Below, piece by piece: positions 34,391-46,792 of a stretch of 64,000 nucleotides of DNA. The position numbers were made by a program, and so were the translations under genes. The stretch comes from Acidimicrobiales bacterium (GTDB taxonomy: Bacteria; Actinomycetota; Acidimicrobiia; Acidimicrobiales; Poriferisodalaceae): the NCBI GenBank assembly GCA_009843525.1, contig VYDH01000033.1, positions 180,117 to 244,116 of the forward strand. Direction: 5' to 3'. Numbering within the stretch: the stretch's first letter is position 1; each line of letters starts with the position of its first letter. The notes under the pieces were generated by a model. The model was given only the letters and a program-made list of their open reading frames with translations, made no database searches and was not told the DNA's origin.

Positions 34391-35292
34391 GAAGCGTTGG
34401 CTCCCGCCGGCACGCCGGAGTGCGCCAGCCAATCGTCGAACGACTCGCCGGTCAGCGTCTCGTACGCCTCGATGTAGCGAGCGCGGGTAGCGGCAACCAC
34501 ATCGTCGGTGAGCGGCGGCGGGGGCGGTTCCTTGTTCCATCCGGTGGCTTCGGTGGCGTCGCGCACCGGCTGCTTGTCGAGCGACGGCGGCGATGCGCCG
34601 GGCTGCCAGTGATCCTTGGGCCAGAAGCGAGACGAGTCGGGTGTAAGCCACTCGTCGGCGACCACCAGGGTGCCGTCCACATAGCCCAGCTCGAACTTGG
34701 TGTCGGCGATGATGATCCCCCGCTCGGACGCATGGGCGGCCGCTGTGCTGTAGGCGTCGACGCACACTCGGCGGGCGGCCGCGGCCGCCTCGGGGCCGAC
34801 CAGCTCAGCGGCAGCAGCGAACGAGATGTTCACGTCGTGCCCATCGGTCGCCTTGGTGGACGGCGTGAAGACTGGTTCGGGGAGCTGCTGAGACTCGAGC
34901 AGGCCGGCCGGAAGCGGCTCGTCGTGCATGGTGCCGCGCTCACGGTATTCCTTCCATGCCGAACCGGTGATGTACCCGCGCACGATGCACTCGATCGGCA
35001 GCATCTCCGCCCGGCGAACGAGGAGGGCTCGGCCGGCCCATTCGGATCGTCGTGCCGCAGCCGGGAAGTCGCCGGGGTCGGCTGAGACCACGTGGGTCGG
35101 GGCGATGTCGCCGAGCCATGTCGACCACCACGCCGTCATAGCCGTCAGCACTCGGCCCTTGTCTGGCACCGGTTCGTTGAACACGACATCGAAGGCCGAG
35201 ATGCGATCGCTGGCGACCATCAACAGGTGCCTGTCGTCGACGCGGTACATCTCGCGCACCTTCCCGCGGTGGACTAGCTCAAGCTCGCTCAC
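34387..35292 (-). CDS. purC: phosphoribosylaminoimidazole-succinocarboxamide synthase
   Basis: A 301-residue SAICAR synthetase that joins CAIR and aspartate using ATP. HRGKVREMYRVDDRHLLMVA, ASDRISAFDVVFNEPVPDKG, VRGYITGSAWKEY and IIADTKFELGYVDG are the classical signatures, and DEWLTPDSSRFWPKDHW is the yeast-like long form. The start is GTG. It is followed by purS with a four-base overlap; purB lies 57 bases upstream. Confidence 0.97.
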   Translation of the reverse strand: MSELELVHRGKVREMYRVDDRHLLMVASDRISAFDVVFNEPVPDKGRVLTAMTAWWSTWLGDIAPTHVVSADPGDFPAAARRSEWAGRALLVRRAEMLPIECIVRGYITGSAWKEYRERGTMHDEPLPAGLLESQQLPEPVFTPSTKATDGHDVNISFAAAAELVGPEAAAAARRVCVDAYSTAAAHASERGIIIADTKFELGYVDGTLVVADEWLTPDSSRFWPKDHWQPGASPPSLDKQPVRDATEATGWNKEPPPPPLTDDVVAATRARYIEAYETLTGESFDDWLAHSGVPAGANAS

Positions 35293-35349
35293 GTTGCCTC
35301 TCTTGTCATCGTCTCGCCGGTCATCGATCAGGGCCGCTCGCTGCTCGGT

Positions 35350-36780
35350 TCACAGCACCTCGCCCGGCTCGTAGTCGACGGCTGCGCCGTACCGCTCTGC
35401 CACTTTGCCCGCGGCGGCCACGAATTCGTCGACCTGATCCGCAGCGCGACCGCTGAACGACGCCGGATCCGCAAGGGCTGCCGCGACATCGTCGTCACTG
35501 AGCTGCAGCTCCGGATCGGCCGCGATGCGAGCCGCGAGATCGTTGCGGTCGACGGTGCCCTCGCGCAGCGCCAGCACGGCGGCGGTCGCATGGGCGCCGA
35601 TGCGCTCATGCGCCTCCTCGCGGCCGGCGCCTGCTGCTACGGCCGCGGCGAGCAGGCGGGTGGTGGCGAGAAACGGCAGGTAGGCGGCCAGTTCGGCTTC
35701 GACCCGAGCCGGGAAGACGGCGAAGCCGTCCAGGACGCTGAAAGCAGTCTCCAGCGCACCGTCAAGTGCGAAGAATGCGTCGGGGAGCACGATGCGGCGC
35801 ACCACCGAGCAGCTCACATCCCCCTCGTCCCATTGGTCGCCGGCGAGCTGCGAGGCCATCATCAGGTGTCCTCGCAGAATGGTCACGAGGCCGGTGATTC
35901 GCTCGCACGAGCGGGTGTTCATCTTGTGCGGCATGGCAGACGAGCCGACTTGGCCGGCAGTGAAGCCTTCGGTGACCAGTTCGTGACCAGCGGCGAGGCG
36001 CACGCTGAGCGCCAAGTTGCCGAGCGGTGCCGCGGCGCCGACCAGCACTGCGACGACGTCGAGGTCGAGCGAGCGAGGGTAGATCTGTCCAGCGGAACCG
36101 AGCACCCGGACGAAGCCCAGCTCGGCGGCGAGGCGCCGCTCCAGAAGATCCACAGCCGCCCGGTCGTCACCCAACAGCTCCAGCATGTCCTGCTGCGTGC
36201 CCACCGGTCCGCGGATGCCGCGCAGCGGGTAGCGGGCCAAGAGCTCCTCGATGCGCTCGAGCGACACGAGCGCCTCGGTGCCGATCGTGGCCCAGCGCTT
36301 GCCCAGCGTGGTCGCCTGCGCGGGCACATTGTGCGTACGCGCGGCCATCACGAGATCTCGGTGCGCAGTGGCCAACGCGGCGATGCGCACGACAAAGGCA
36401 GCTATGCGTTGGGCGACCAGGCCCAACGCGGCGGCGACTTGGCACTGCTCGACGTTTTCGGTGACATCGCGCGAGGTCATGGCGCGATGGATCTGCTCGT
36501 AGCCGGCGAGCGCGCAGAACTCCTCGATGCGCGCCTTCACGTCGTGGCGCGTGATCCGTTCCCGCTCGGTGATCGAGTCGAGGTCGACTTGCGTGACCAC
36601 GTCTCGATACGCCTCCAGCGCCCCGTCTGGCACGCCGACGCCCGCTTCTCGCTGCGCCTCGAGCACCGCGATCCACAGCCGCCGCTCAAGGATGACCTTG
36701 TGGCGGGGCGACCAAACCTCGGTCATCTCCGCTGAGGCGTAGCGAGTTGCCAGAACGTTGGGGATGACCTCGGGGCTCAC
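35350..36780 (-). CDS. purB: adenylosuccinate lyase
   Basis: A 476-residue homotetrameric lyase acting twice in purine synthesis, on SAICAR and on adenylosuccinate. The fumarase-superfamily signature is [16 protein letters not shown]; catalytic histidines lie in [16 protein letters not shown] and the [12 protein letters not shown] region. The N-terminus [18 protein letters not shown] is typical. The GTG at 36780 is preferred, with a GGTGAGG-like site before it. It lies 22 bases downstream of purE in the same direction. Confidence 0.96.
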   Translation of the reverse strand: MSPEVIPNVLATRYASAEMTEVWSPRHKVILERRLWIAVLEAQREAGVGVPDGALEAYRDVVTQVDLDSITERERITRHDVKARIEEFCALAGYEQIHRAMTSRDVTENVEQCQVAAALGLVAQRIAAFVVRIAALATAHRDLVMAARTHNVPAQATTLGKRWATIGTEALVSLERIEELLARYPLRGIRGPVGTQQDMLELLGDDRAAVDLLERRLAAELGFVRVLGSAGQIYPRSLDLDVVAVLVGAAAPLGNLALSVRLAAGHELVTEGFTAGQVGSSAMPHKMNTRSCERITGLVTILRGHLMMASQLAGDQWDEGDVSCSVVRRIVLPDAFFALDGALETAFSVLDGFAVFPARVEAELAAYLPFLATTRLLAAAVAAGAGREEAHERIGAHATAAVLALREGTVDRNDLAARIAADPELQLSDDDVAAALADPASFSGRAADQVDEFVAAAGKVAERYGAAVDYEPGEVL

Positions 36781-36802
36781 GTCAGCCTCACCGGACCCAG
36801 CC

Positions 36803-37249
36803 TCACCGGGCACCAGCGGCGCGGAACTCGTCCAAACGGGCAGCGAGCTCCGCATCGGTCACCGCAAGCATCTCGGTGACAAGCACAGCCGCATTCGCCG
36901 AGCCGTTCACCGCAACGGTGGCGACCGGGATGCCCTTCGGCATCTGCACCGTCGACAGCAGCGCATCGAGGCCGTCGGCGAGGCCGCCGCTGAGCGGCAC
37001 GCCGATCACCGGCAGGGTGGTGTGCGCAGCCACCACACCAGCCAGGTGCGCTGCCATGCCCGCTCCGCAGATGACCGCGGCAAAGCCAGCGTCGCGTGCT
37101 TCGGTCGCGAACGACGCCACGGCTGCAGGTGTGCGGTGAGCGCTCATCACCTCAGTCACGTGTTCGACACCGAACCTGTCGAGCATCTCGGTGGCGGGTG
37201 CCATCTTCGACGCATCGTTCGGCGAACCCATCAAGATGGCGACCTTCAT
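36803..37249 (-). CDS. purE: N5-carboxyaminoimidazole ribonucleotide mutase
   Basis: A 148-residue class I PurE, converting N5-CAIR to [20 protein letters not shown] carries the substrate-binding GS(P/D)-D motif; EVMSAHRTP has the catalytic His, and [25 protein letters not shown] follows the family pattern with [13 protein letters not shown] ending ([13 protein letters not shown]). No purK is seen next to it. It starts the purE-purB-purC-purS-purQ run. Confidence 0.96.
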   Translation of the reverse strand: MKVAILMGSPNDASKMAPATEMLDRFGVEHVTEVMSAHRTPAAVASFATEARDAGFAAVICGAGMAAHLAGVVAAHTTLPVIGVPLSGGLADGLDALLSTVQMPKGIPVATVAVNGSANAAVLVTEMLAVTDAELAARLDEFRAAGAR

Positions 37250-37355
37250 CGATTTGCTCTCCTGACACAGATCGGCTGACTGCCCATCGACGTACCGTCT
37301 GAGTCTCGCCGCCCGGAGTGGGTGACGGGGCGATGTCTGGAGAGGAGCAGGGCCC

Positions 37356-38627
37356 TCATCGGCTGAGGGCGGCGGCTGCCGCGGCCTCGGCGGCGGCGAT
37401 GTCGGTGCGGTAGGTCATGCCCGGCCAGCTGAGCTGACGCACGGCTTCATACGCACGGTCGCGCGCCGCCGCCGCATCGGGCCCGCGCCCGCACACATTC
37501 AGCACCCGGCCACCCCCAGTCACGAGCGGCTCAGGCGGGGCCGCCCCATCGTCGGCAGCCCCGACGCCTGCGCAGAAGACGGTGACGCCTGGCACTTCGC
37601 GCGCCCGCTCGAGACCCGCGATGGCGTCGCCGGTGCGCGGCGCCGCTGGATAGCCCTCCGCAGCGCACACGACGCAGACCATGGCGTCGTCGGAGACTCG
37701 AATCTCATCGGTCAGCTCGCCTGCTGCGGCCCCTGCCAGCAGCAGCGCGAGATCGTTCTCGATGCGCGGCAGCGTGACCTGAGCCTCGGGATCGCCGAAG
37801 CGGACGTTGAACTCCAGCAGGCGGGGCCCGTCGGGCGTCAACATGAAGCCCGCATAGAGCACGCCGCGGTAGTCGACGCCTCGCCCGATCAGCTCGGTCA
37901 GCGTCGGCTCAAACGCCAGCGCGGCCAGTTCGACGCAGGCAGCCCGATCGACGTCTGCCAGCGGCGAGACGCAGCCCATGCCGCCCGTGTTGGGCCCCGT
38001 GTCGCCGTCGCCGATGCGCTTGTGATCGCGCACAGCCGTGGGCAGCAGCACGGCGCGGCGGCCGTCGCAGAGCGCGAACAGCGACACCTCGGGGCCTCGC
38101 ATTCCCTCTTCGATCACGATGCGGCGACCGGCATCCCCGAACGCGGCGCCGTCCAGCTTGGCGTCGACGTCAGCATGGGCTTCGGCCGGCTCGTCGGTGA
38201 CCAGCACGCCCTTGCCAGCAGCGAGGCCGCTGGTCTTGACGACGTACGGCGGCGGCAGCGTCTCCAGGTAGGCGTGTGCTGCACGGCGACCTGCTGGGTC
38301 GCTGTCGAACGTGGCGTAGGCGGCTGTAGGCACGCCGGCGGCGCTGACCACTTCTTTCATCCACGCCTTCGAACTCTCCAGCGCGGCGCCGTCGGCGCCT
38401 GGTCCGAACACGAGCCGGCCGTCTGCCCGCAGTCGATCAGCAAGACCGTCTGCCAGCGGCCCTTCCGGTCCGATGACGTACAGGTCGGCGTCTATCTCGG
38501 TGGGCGGTGTCGCGACGCTGCCCTCAATACCGGCGTTCCCCGGCGTCACCACCACCTCGGCAGTCCGGCGAAGCACCGACGCGAATGCATGCTCACGCCC
38601 GCCCTGGCCGACCACACAGACCTTCAT
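37356..38627 (-). CDS. purD: phosphoribosylamine-glycine ligase
   Basis: A 423-residue GAR synthetase of the ATP-grasp family. MKVCVVGQGGREHAFA at the start, PYVVKTSGLAAGKGVLVTD, IEEGMRGPEVSLFALCDG, DHKRIGDGDTGPNTGGMG and LLEFNVRFGDPEAQVTLPR are signatures. It is of standard length. It lies 106 bases upstream of purE and 89 bases downstream of purA on the same strand. No riboswitch-like structure was recognised in either gap. Confidence 0.97.
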   Translation of the reverse strand: MKVCVVGQGGREHAFASVLRRTAEVVVTPGNAGIEGSVATPPTEIDADLYVIGPEGPLADGLADRLRADGRLVFGPGADGAALESSKAWMKEVVSAAGVPTAAYATFDSDPAGRRAAHAYLETLPPPYVVKTSGLAAGKGVLVTDEPAEAHADVDAKLDGAAFGDAGRRIVIEEGMRGPEVSLFALCDGRRAVLLPTAVRDHKRIGDGDTGPNTGGMGCVSPLADVDRAACVELAALAFEPTLTELIGRGVDYRGVLYAGFMLTPDGPRLLEFNVRFGDPEAQVTLPRIENDLALLLAGAAAGELTDEIRVSDDAMVCVVCAAEGYPAAPRTGDAIAGLERAREVPGVTVFCAGVGAADDGAAPPEPLVTGGGRVLNVCGRGPDAAAARDRAYEAVRQLSWPGMTYRTDIAAAEAAAAAALSR

Positions 38628-38716
38628 CGGCCGGCAGCCTCAGGGGCAGGCGGGGTGAACCGAAGGTGCATCTCGCTGAGAGTCCTTTCAGGCCGCGCCG
38701 AGTCCAACTTCGCAGC

Positions 38717-40000
<1,284 letters not shown>

Positions 40001-40110
40001 TCAGCCCATCGCCAGCCGGCAGGACGCTGTCGTCGTCACCAAATCAGTCTAGGGAGTGACCCCTCCGGGGCCGCCGGATTTTCAGTGGATTCGGCCGTCC
40101 GGAGCACTGC

Positions 40111-42747
40111 TCACGAGGCTTCTGAGAGCGGTGCCAGATCGTCGGTTGCCTCGGGTGCGGTGCGTGTCGGCGGTGACGGCGTGCTGAGAGTGAATGAGCC
40201 GTCGACGTTGTCCACCGTCACGGCGTCGCCATCGGCGAACGTGCCGTCGAGCAGGCCGGAGGCCAGCGGATCGGTCAGTTCGCGCTGGATCAAGCGTCGA
40301 AGCGGCCGGGCACCGTAGGCCGGGTCATACCCGCGGTTGGCGAGCAGCGCTGTTGCTTCGGAGGTCACCTCCAGTGTGATCTCGCGATCGGCAAGACGGG
40401 TGCGCAAGATCTCCAGCTGCCGTTCGGCAATGGCAGCCACATCGCTGCGGCTGAGGGCGTCGAACTGCAGGATCTCGTCGACACGGTTGATGAACTCCGG
40501 TGCGAAGAACTCCGCTGGGTCCACCGCCAGGTTCGACGTCATGATGAGCACGACGTTGGAGAAGTCGACGGTGCGCCCATGGCCGTCTGTCAGCCGACCG
40601 TCGTCAAGCACCTGCAGCAGCACGTTGAAGACGTCGGCGTGCGCCTTCTCGATCTCGTCGAGCAGGACGACCGAGTACGGCCGGCGGCGGACTGCCTCGG
40701 TCAGCTGGCCGCCGTCGTCATGGCCGATATACCCGGGAGGTGCGCCGATCAGGCGGCTGACCGAGTGCCGTTCCAGGTATTCCGACATGTCGATGCGAAC
40801 TATGGCGCGCTCGTCGTCGAACAGCGCTTCGGCCAACGCACGCGCCAGCTCGGTCTTGCCCACACCGGTCGGGCCCAGGAACAGAAAGCTCCCTATGGGC
40901 CGATCCGGCTCGCTCAGCCCGGCCCGGCTGCGCCGGATGGCATTGGCGACTGCCGCGACCGCATGTTGCTGGCCGACGACTCGGCGGGCCAACGTCTCTT
41001 CCAGGTGCACCAGCTTGTGCACCTCTCCTTCGAGCAGCCGGCTCGTGGCGATGCCCGTCCAGCGCGACACCACCTCCGCGATGTCGTTTGCGTCCACCTC
41101 TTCCCGCAGGATCCGCTTGCCTGCTTGCAGCCGTGCCAGCTCCGCGGCTGCTTCGTCGAGACGCCGGTGCACCTCGGGCAGTTGGCCGAAGCGGATCTCC
41201 GCAGCCCGCTCAAGATCGGTTTCGCGCTCGACCGCTGCGGCCAGCGCCTCTGCTTCGGACTTCAACGCTCGGATCTGGTCGATGGCCGCTTTTTCCGCCT
41301 GCCAGTGCGCTTTGAGCCCGGCGACGCGCTCGCGCTCAGACGCCAGTTCTTCGGCGATCGCGTCGCGTCGCTGGTTGTCGCGTCGCTCGTTTTCGGATGA
41401 GCCGCTGCTCGACCCATTCGATGACTCGTTCGACGGCTCGTCGCCACTCAACGCCAGCTCCTCGATCTCGAGTTGGCGGATACGCCGTTCGCACACATCG
41501 ATCTCCAGCGGCACCGAGTCGATCTCGATCCGCAGCCGGCTGGCAGCCTCGTCCATCAGGTCGATGGCCTTGTCGGGCAGGAAACGCTCTCGCAGGTATC
41601 GATCCGACAGGGTGACAGCGGCAACCAGCGCTGCGTCGGTGATGCGCACGCCGTGGTGGACCTCGTAGCGCTCCTTCAGCCCGCGCAAGATGGCCACCGC
41701 ATCGGTGACCGATGGCTCGCCCACATAGACGGGCGCAAAACGCCGCTCGAGCGCAGCATCGTCTTCGATGTGCTGGCGATACTCGTCGAGCGTCGTCGCG
41801 CCCACCAGGCGCAGCTGCCCGCGCGCCAGCATCGGCTTGAGCATGTTGGCTGCGTCGAGCGAACTGTCGCCGCCCGCGCCCGCGCCGACCAGCGTGTGCA
41901 CCTCGTCCAGGAACGTGATGATCTCGCCGTCGGATTCGGCGATCTCGCCCAGCACCGCTTCGAGCCGTTCCTCGAACTCGCCCCGATACTTGGCTCCTGC
42001 CACCATCGCAGCCAGGTCCAGCGCGACGACACGCTTGTCGCGCAGGCCGTCCGGAACGTCGCCCTCGGCGATGCGGCGGGCCAGGCCTTCGACGATCGCC
42101 GTCTTTCCCACACCCGGTTCGCCGATCAGGACTGGGTTGTTCTTGGTACGTCTCGACAGCACCTGGATGATCCGCCGGATCTCGTCATCGCGGCCGATGA
42201 CGGGATCGAGCTTGTCGTCGCGAGCCTCGGCCGTGAGGTCGCGGCCGAATCGCTCAAGTGCTTCGTAGCAATTCTCCGGAGTCGGCGACGTGACCCTTGT
42301 GCTGCCGCGCAGCTCGCCGACCAGAGCCGCCAGCGCATCGCGGTCGGCGTCGAGGTCGTCGGCGAGCGCCAGCAACAGGTGCTCGGTGGACAGGTAGTCA
42401 TCGCCCATCTGGGCGCGCTCTGCGTCGGCAGCCTGCAGTGCTTCGGCCAGCTCACGTGCGAGCCCGGGCGGTGGCTGGGTTTGCGCGCTGAAGCTGCGCG
42501 GCAGCCGCTCAAGTGCCTCAAGAGCGCGCGTACGCACGGCAGCCGGCTCGATGCCGGCCCGTGCGAGCACGGGAAGCACCAAGCCCTCTGGCTGCGATAC
42601 GAGCGCCAGCAGCAGGTGAGCCCGGGTGAGCTCGGCGTGACCCTCGCTCTGCGCGGTTTGAGCAGCAGATGCCAGCGCCTCTTGGCACTTGTGCGTCAGC
42701 GGGCTGGACGGCAGCGGGCGCTTGCGGGGATCTGCGTCGTGCTTCAT
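40111..42747 (-). CDS. clpB: ATP-dependent disaggregase ClpB
   Basis: An 878-residue Hsp100 chaperone that dissolves protein aggregates together with DnaK. The N-terminal Clp repeat domain (about residues 13-155) is followed by AAA1 with Walker [13 protein letters not shown] and Walker [12 protein letters not shown]. The coiled-coil middle domain identifies ClpB; an unusual Ser/Asn/Gly insertion sits at its start ([20 protein letters not shown]). AAA2 has [16 protein letters not shown] and [13 protein letters not shown]. The ATG at 42747 is chosen because upstream codons run through the probable promoter and HspR site. Confidence 0.96.
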   Translation of the reverse strand: MKHDADPRKRPLPSSPLTHKCQEALASAAQTAQSEGHAELTRAHLLLALVSQPEGLVLPVLARAGIEPAAVRTRALEALERLPRSFSAQTQPPPGLARELAEALQAADAERAQMGDDYLSTEHLLLALADDLDADRDALAALVGELRGSTRVTSPTPENCYEALERFGRDLTAEARDDKLDPVIGRDDEIRRIIQVLSRRTKNNPVLIGEPGVGKTAIVEGLARRIAEGDVPDGLRDKRVVALDLAAMVAGAKYRGEFEERLEAVLGEIAESDGEIITFLDEVHTLVGAGAGGDSSLDAANMLKPMLARGQLRLVGATTLDEYRQHIEDDAALERRFAPVYVGEPSVTDAVAILRGLKERYEVHHGVRITDAALVAAVTLSDRYLRERFLPDKAIDLMDEAASRLRIEIDSVPLEIDVCERRIRQLEIEELALSGDEPSNESSNGSSSGSSENERRDNQRRDAIAEELASERERVAGLKAHWQAEKAAIDQIRALKSEAEALAAAVERETDLERAAEIRFGQLPEVHRRLDEAAAELARLQAGKRILREEVDANDIAEVVSRWTGIATSRLLEGEVHKLVHLEETLARRVVGQQHAVAAVANAIRRSRAGLSEPDRPIGSFLFLGPTGVGKTELARALAEALFDDERAIVRIDMSEYLERHSVSRLIGAPPGYIGHDDGGQLTEAVRRRPYSVVLLDEIEKAHADVFNVLLQVLDDGRLTDGHGRTVDFSNVVLIMTSNLAVDPAEFFAPEFINRVDEILQFDALSRSDVAAIAERQLEILRTRLADREITLEVTSEATALLANRGYDPAYGARPLRRLIQRELTDPLASGLLDGTFADGDAVTVDNVDGSFTLSTPSPPTRTAPEATDDLAPLSEAS

Positions 42748-42768
42748 GATGTCAAGTTTAGCAGAAAA

Positions 42769-42789
42769 CTTGACAATGAATGACTCAGA
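42769..42789. promoter_or_regulatory. HAIR-like HspR operator upstream of clpB
   Basis: CTTGACA (42769-42775), seven bases, then ACTCAGA (42783-42789). The consensus HAIR box is CTTGAGT-N7-ACTCAAG; each half matches at five of seven bases and the spacing is exact. It lies about 22 bases before the clpB start, and a -10-like TAAACT (minus strand, 42755-42760) lies between, so HspR binding would block clpB transcription. hspR is the neighbouring gene. Confidence 0.6.
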
Positions 42790-42817
42790 TTTACTGATTC
42801 GATAATTGGTGGGCGGC

Positions 42818-43219
42818 TCAGCCTCTCGGGCGCCTGATGAGATCGGTTTGCGGCAGCGGCACCAGGTCACGCCGGTATTGCCGGTGCGTTTCTGCCACCA
42901 GCGTGGCCGCCTCGGCTTGCACGTCGGCGAGCTTGCGTTCCAGCGCCGCCACGCGCTCTTCCAGTTCCATCACGCGCTTGACGCCAGCCAGGTTGAGGCC
43001 CTCGCTGGTGAGCTGGCTGATGCGGTTGAGCATGGCGATGTCGCGGTCGCTGTAGCGGCGGCTGCCGCCGGAGGTGCGTGCGGGCGCCAGCAGGCCCTTG
43101 CGCTCATAGATCCGCAGCGTTTGAGCATGCACACCCGCGAGCTCGGCCGCCACCGAGATGACGTACAGCGCCCGGTTGCGCTCGGAGGCAGATGGCGTTC
43201 GCCTTGGTTGTTCGCTCAT
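42818..43219 (-). CDS. hspR: MerR-family heat-shock repressor HspR
   Basis: A 133-residue repressor that binds HAIR operators, with DnaK as co-repressor in actinobacteria. The MerR winged helix begins [26 protein letters not shown] and continues [37 protein letters not shown] coiled coil ([20 protein letters not shown]) mediates dimerisation. It is the last gene of the dnaK-grpE-dnaJ-hspR operon, 30 bases after dnaJ, and lies 70 bases before clpB. This gives autoregulation and control of clpB. Confidence 0.95.
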   Translation of the reverse strand: MSEQPRRTPSASERNRALYVISVAAELAGVHAQTLRIYERKGLLAPARTSGGSRRYSDRDIAMLNRISQLTSEGLNLAGVKRVMELEERVAALERKLADVQAEAATLVAETHRQYRRDLVPLPQTDLIRRPRG

Positions 43220-43249
43220 GACCGTGTTCCTCGGTTCGTCCCCTGGTTG

Positions 43250-44233
43250 CTATCGCTGTGCTCCTGCGGTGTCGGCGAGTGTCGCCGGTTCCGGTTCGGC
43301 CTCGCGCTGTCGCCGGCTCGTCCCTCCCTCGAAGTCGGTGACGTCGCGCAGTGCCTCGATCGCCGCCTGCTCCGCAGACGACAGCTTCGTCGGCACCACG
43401 ATGTCGACGCTCACCAGCAGATCGCCCGTGCCGCGACGGGTGGTGACGCCGCGGCCGCGCACCCGGAAGGTCTTGCCCGACGGGGTTCCCGGCGGGATGC
43501 GCAAGGTGACCGGGTTCCCGTCGAAATCCAGCACTTTCACATCGGCGCCAAAGACGGCCTCGGGAAATGTGATCGGCACGCTGACCGTCAGATTCCGGCC
43601 GTCACGGCCGAAATCGGCGTCAGGTGCCACGTCGACCAGCACGAACAGATCGCCGTTGGGTCCGCCGCCCGAACCCGGCGAGCCCTTGCCCGCCAGCCTG
43701 ATCCGCCCGCCGTCGTCAACCCCGGCAGGAATGCGCACCTTGACGTTCCGCATCCCGCCCGACGATGCGTCGGGCACTGCCACCTCCGTGACCGCGCCGG
43801 AGACCGCATCTCGAAACGAGATGCCGAGCCGGGTTTCGAGGTCGTGTCCGCGCATCGGCATGGGGCCACCTCGGCCGGCTCGACCACGGCCGTCGCCGAA
43901 AAGGTTGCCGAAGATGCCGCCCAGGTCGCCGAGATCCTCGACGCGGATGCTGAAGCCGCCTGGCCCTGATGCGAAGCCGCCCATCTGGGGGCCGAAGCCG
44001 ACGGGCCCCAAGCGGCGCGCCTCGTCATATGCCGCGCGCTTTTCGGAGTCGCCGATGACGTCGTACGCCGCAGAGATCTGCTTGAAACGCTCCTCGTCGC
44101 CGGCACTCGAATCCGGATGGTGCTTGCGCGCGAGCTTCCGGTACGCCTTGGTGATGTCCTTGTCCGACGCGTCGGGCGAGACGCCCAAGGCCGCGTAGTA
44201 GTCGGTCTCAAACCACTCGCGTCGTGGGTCCAT
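43250..44233 (-). CDS. dnaJ: DnaJ-family co-chaperone without zinc finger (CbpA type)
   Basis: A 327-residue J-domain protein that stimulates DnaK ATPase. The J domain is YYAALGVSPDASDKDITKAY followed by the HPD motif in RKHHPDSSAGDE. A Gly/Phe-rich linker follows (GGFASGPGGFSIRVEDLGDL). The two C-terminal substrate-binding domains are present, but the four C-x-x-C-x-G-x-G repeats of classical DnaJ are absent, so this is a type B (CbpA/DnaJ2-like) protein although it occupies the dnaJ position of the heat-shock operon. It lies 9 bases after grpE. Confidence 0.93.
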   Translation of the reverse strand: MDPRREWFETDYYAALGVSPDASDKDITKAYRKLARKHHPDSSAGDEERFKQISAAYDVIGDSEKRAAYDEARRLGPVGFGPQMGGFASGPGGFSIRVEDLGDLGGIFGNLFGDGRGRAGRGGPMPMRGHDLETRLGISFRDAVSGAVTEVAVPDASSGGMRNVKVRIPAGVDDGGRIRLAGKGSPGSGGGPNGDLFVLVDVAPDADFGRDGRNLTVSVPITFPEAVFGADVKVLDFDGNPVTLRIPPGTPSGKTFRVRGRGVTTRRGTGDLLVSVDIVVPTKLSSAEQAAIEALRDVTDFEGGTSRRQREAEPEPATLADTAGAQR

Positions 44234-44242
44234 CGTGGCCCC

Positions 44243-44881
44243 CTACCCCGTGCGCACCTTGACCATGGCAGCACGCAGCACGCGGCCGTCGAAACGGAAC
44301 CCGCTGCGCAGCTCCGCCGTCACGATCTGACGGGCGCCATCGGCATGGGCCGGTGCATCGGCATCGTCTGGCTCTGCGGCGGCCGCGGAGCCTGCATCGT
44401 CGACATCGGGGTCATCAGCGTCTTCGTCCGCCGCCGGGGCGGCGGGCGCGTCCTCGATCGTCACTGCCTCGTGCTGGGTGGGGTCGAACGGCTCCCCGAC
44501 GGCATCGATCCGTTCGAGCCCCGCCTTGCCCAGGGCCACCATGAGCGACTGGCCCACGGCGGCCACCTCGCTGTGCCCTTGAGAAGCAGCGGCGTCGCAC
44601 CCGTCGAGTACCGGCAGCAGCGACTCGACCAGGCGGCTGACGCCCGCAGAGACCTGCTGGCGCCGCTCCGCTTCGACTCGCTTCCGGTAGTTCTGGAACT
44701 CCGCCCGTTGGCGCTGCAGCTGGTCGAGATAGTCATCCCGCTCGGCTGTCACGGCTTCGAGCTGTGACAGCAAGTCGGCCCGTTCCGCCAGATCCCCCAG
44801 GCCAGGCTGGTCGAGAGCTGGCGGGCTCTCGCCGACTGCTTCCGCAGCCGCTGCGTCGAGCTCGGTCTCGATTTCGCTCAC
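44243..44881 (-). CDS. grpE: nucleotide exchange factor GrpE
   Basis: A 212-residue GrpE that releases ADP from DnaK. The long coiled coil is [19 protein letters not shown] then [20 protein letters not shown], followed by the four-helix part [19 protein letters not shown]. The C-terminal beta domain [13 protein letters not shown] is split from its final strand ([20 protein letters not shown]) by about 40 residues of Asp/Ala-rich low-complexity sequence, an unusual insertion. The GTG start overlaps the dnaK stop (GTGA), so translation is coupled. Confidence 0.94.
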   Translation of the reverse strand: MSEIETELDAAAAEAVGESPPALDQPGLGDLAERADLLSQLEAVTAERDDYLDQLQRQRAEFQNYRKRVEAERRQQVSAGVSRLVESLLPVLDGCDAAASQGHSEVAAVGQSLMVALGKAGLERIDAVGEPFDPTQHEAVTIEDAPAAPAADEDADDPDVDDAGSAAAAEPDDADAPAHADGARQIVTAELRSGFRFDGRVLRAAMVKVRTG

Positions 44882-46695
44882 TTCTCCTCGTCCACGATCT
44901 CCGCGTCGACAACGTCGTCGTCGGAAGCGGCACCCTCGCCATCAGTCGCGGTGTTCGCGGCCGCAGACTCGTACAGCTTCTGGCTGAACGCGCTGCTGGC
45001 GGCAGCGAGCGTCTCGGTGGCCGAGCGGATGGCGTCGAGATCGTCGCTCTCGAGTGCCTCGCTTGCAGCAGCCACCGCAGCCTCCACGGGCTCCTTGTCG
45101 TCGGCGGACACGCTGTCGCCCTGCTCGTCGAGCAGCTTGCGGGTCTGGTACACGAGCGTGTCCGCGTTGTTGCGGATCTCGGCCTCCTCCCGCCGGCGGG
45201 CGTCCTCCGCAGCATGCGCCTCGGCATCGGAGACCATCCGCTCGATCTCGTCGGGCGACATAGCCGACTGCCCGGTGATGGTGATCGACTGCTCCTTGCT
45301 GGTCGCGCTGTCCTTCGCGGACACGTGGACGATGCCATTCGCATCGATGTCGAACGCCACCTCGATCTGCGGAACGCCCCGCGGCGCCGGCGGCAGGCCG
45401 ACCAGCTGGAACTTGCCCAGCGTCTTGTTGCCGGCTGCCATTTCCCGCTCGCCCTGCAGCACGTGGATCTCCACGGACGGCTGACCGTCTTCAGCAGTGG
45501 TGAACATCTCCGACCGGCGCGTCGGGATCGTGGTGTTGCGGTCGATGAGCCGCGTCATCACGCCGCCCTTGGTCTCAATGCCCAAGCTGAGCGGCGTGAC
45601 GTCGAGCAGCAGCACATCGGTGACGTCGCCCTTGAGCACGCCGGCCTGGATGGCGGCACCCACCGAGACCACCTCGTCGGGATTCACACCCTTGTGAGGC
45701 TCACGGCCCGTGAGCTCGGTCACCAGCTTCTGCACGGCGGGCATGCGCGTGGAGCCGCCCACCAGGATCACGTGATCGATGTCGGCTTTCGCCAGGCCCG
45801 CGTCGTTGATGGCCTGCTCGAAGGGAGACCGGCAGCGCTTCAGCAGGTCGAACGTCAGCTCCTCGAACTTGGACCGGCTCAGCTCGTAGTCGAGGTGGAG
45901 GGGGCCGCTGTCGGTTGCCGTGATGAACGGCAGGTTGATCTGGGTGGTCTGCTTGGACGACAGGTCCTTCTTGGCCTGCTCGGCCGCCTCCCGCAAGCGC
46001 TGGCCGGCCATCGCGTCGGTGCTCAGGTCGACCCCGTGGTCGCCCTTGAACGACGCTGCCAACCACGCGACCACAGCCGCGTCCCAGTCGTCGCCGCCGA
46101 GGTGGGTGTCGCCGGCGGTGGACTTCACCTCGAAGACGCCGTCGCCGATCTCGAGCACCGACACGTCGAACGTGCCGCCGCCGAGGTCGAACACCAGGAT
46201 CGTCTGGTCCTCGGTTTCCTTGTCGAGGCCGTACGCCAGCGCAGCGGCGGTTGGCTCGTTGATGATGCGCAGCACGTCGAGGCCGGCGATCTTGCCCGCC
46301 TCGGTCGTGGCGGTGCGCTGTGCGTCGTCGAAGTACGCCGGCACGGTGATGACCGCCTCGGTCACCGTGTCGCCGAGGTACTGCTCGGCGTCGAGCTTCA
46401 GCTTCTGCAGCACCCGCGCCGAGATCTCCTGCGGCGTGTAGTTCTTGTCGTCGATGGACTTGCCCCAGGTGGTGCCCATGTGCCGCTTGACCGAGGCAAT
46501 AGTGCGCTCGGGATTCGTGACCGCCTGCCGCTTGGCGACCTCGCCGGTCAACACCTCGCCGTTGCGGGCGAAGGCCACCACCGACGGGGTAGTGCGGTCG
46601 CCCTCGGCGTTGGCAATGACGGCGGGCTCGCCGCCCTCCATCGCAGCCACCACCGAGTTCGTCGTTCCGAGGTCAATTCCGACAGCCTTGGGCAT
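44878..46695 (-). CDS. dnaK: molecular chaperone DnaK (Hsp70)
   Basis: A 605-residue chaperone. The ATPase domain shows [37 protein letters not shown] and [17 protein letters not shown]; the interdomain linker is [16 protein letters not shown]. The substrate domain and lid follow, ending in an acidic tail ([14 protein letters not shown]). The ATG at 46695 gives [14 protein letters not shown] and has GAAAGG about 8 bases upstream. It heads the operon, with a promoter about 70 bases upstream that contains half an HspR box. Confidence 0.98.
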   Translation of the reverse strand: MPKAVGIDLGTTNSVVAAMEGGEPAVIANAEGDRTTPSVVAFARNGEVLTGEVAKRQAVTNPERTIASVKRHMGTTWGKSIDDKNYTPQEISARVLQKLKLDAEQYLGDTVTEAVITVPAYFDDAQRTATTEAGKIAGLDVLRIINEPTAAALAYGLDKETEDQTILVFDLGGGTFDVSVLEIGDGVFEVKSTAGDTHLGGDDWDAAVVAWLAASFKGDHGVDLSTDAMAGQRLREAAEQAKKDLSSKQTTQINLPFITATDSGPLHLDYELSRSKFEELTFDLLKRCRSPFEQAINDAGLAKADIDHVILVGGSTRMPAVQKLVTELTGREPHKGVNPDEVVSVGAAIQAGVLKGDVTDVLLLDVTPLSLGIETKGGVMTRLIDRNTTIPTRRSEMFTTAEDGQPSVEIHVLQGEREMAAGNKTLGKFQLVGLPPAPRGVPQIEVAFDIDANGIVHVSAKDSATSKEQSITITGQSAMSPDEIERMVSDAEAHAAEDARRREEAEIRNNADTLVYQTRKLLDEQGDSVSADDKEPVEAAVAAASEALESDDLDAIRSATETLAAASSAFSQKLYESAAANTATDGEGAASDDDVVDAEIVDEEK

Positions 46696-46763
46696 CGTTG
46701 CGCCTTTCATGGTCAGGCATCCCGACCAACCGTGGCCAGGAATGCGAATTGGTAGCAGAGACA

Positions 46764-46792
46764 AGCATATAAGTTGAGTGTCTTATTAGCAA
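46764..46792 (-). promoter_or_regulatory. dnaK operon promoter with HspR half-site
   Basis: On the minus strand, -35 TTGCTA (46787-46792) and -10 TATGCT (46764-46769) are spaced by 17 bases. The spacer contains ACTCAAC (46773-46779), close to the right half of the HAIR box ACTCAAG; the left half is poorly conserved. Position and spacing fit a sigma-70 type promoter repressed by HspR, about 60 bases before the dnaK start. Confidence 0.6.

Noticed and set aside
42752..42773. TCAAG...CTTGA palindrome next to clpB as the HspR operator
   Set aside because: The half-sites face the wrong way relative to the HAIR consensus (CTTGA...TCAAG); the overlapping CTTGACA-N7-ACTCAGA fits better.
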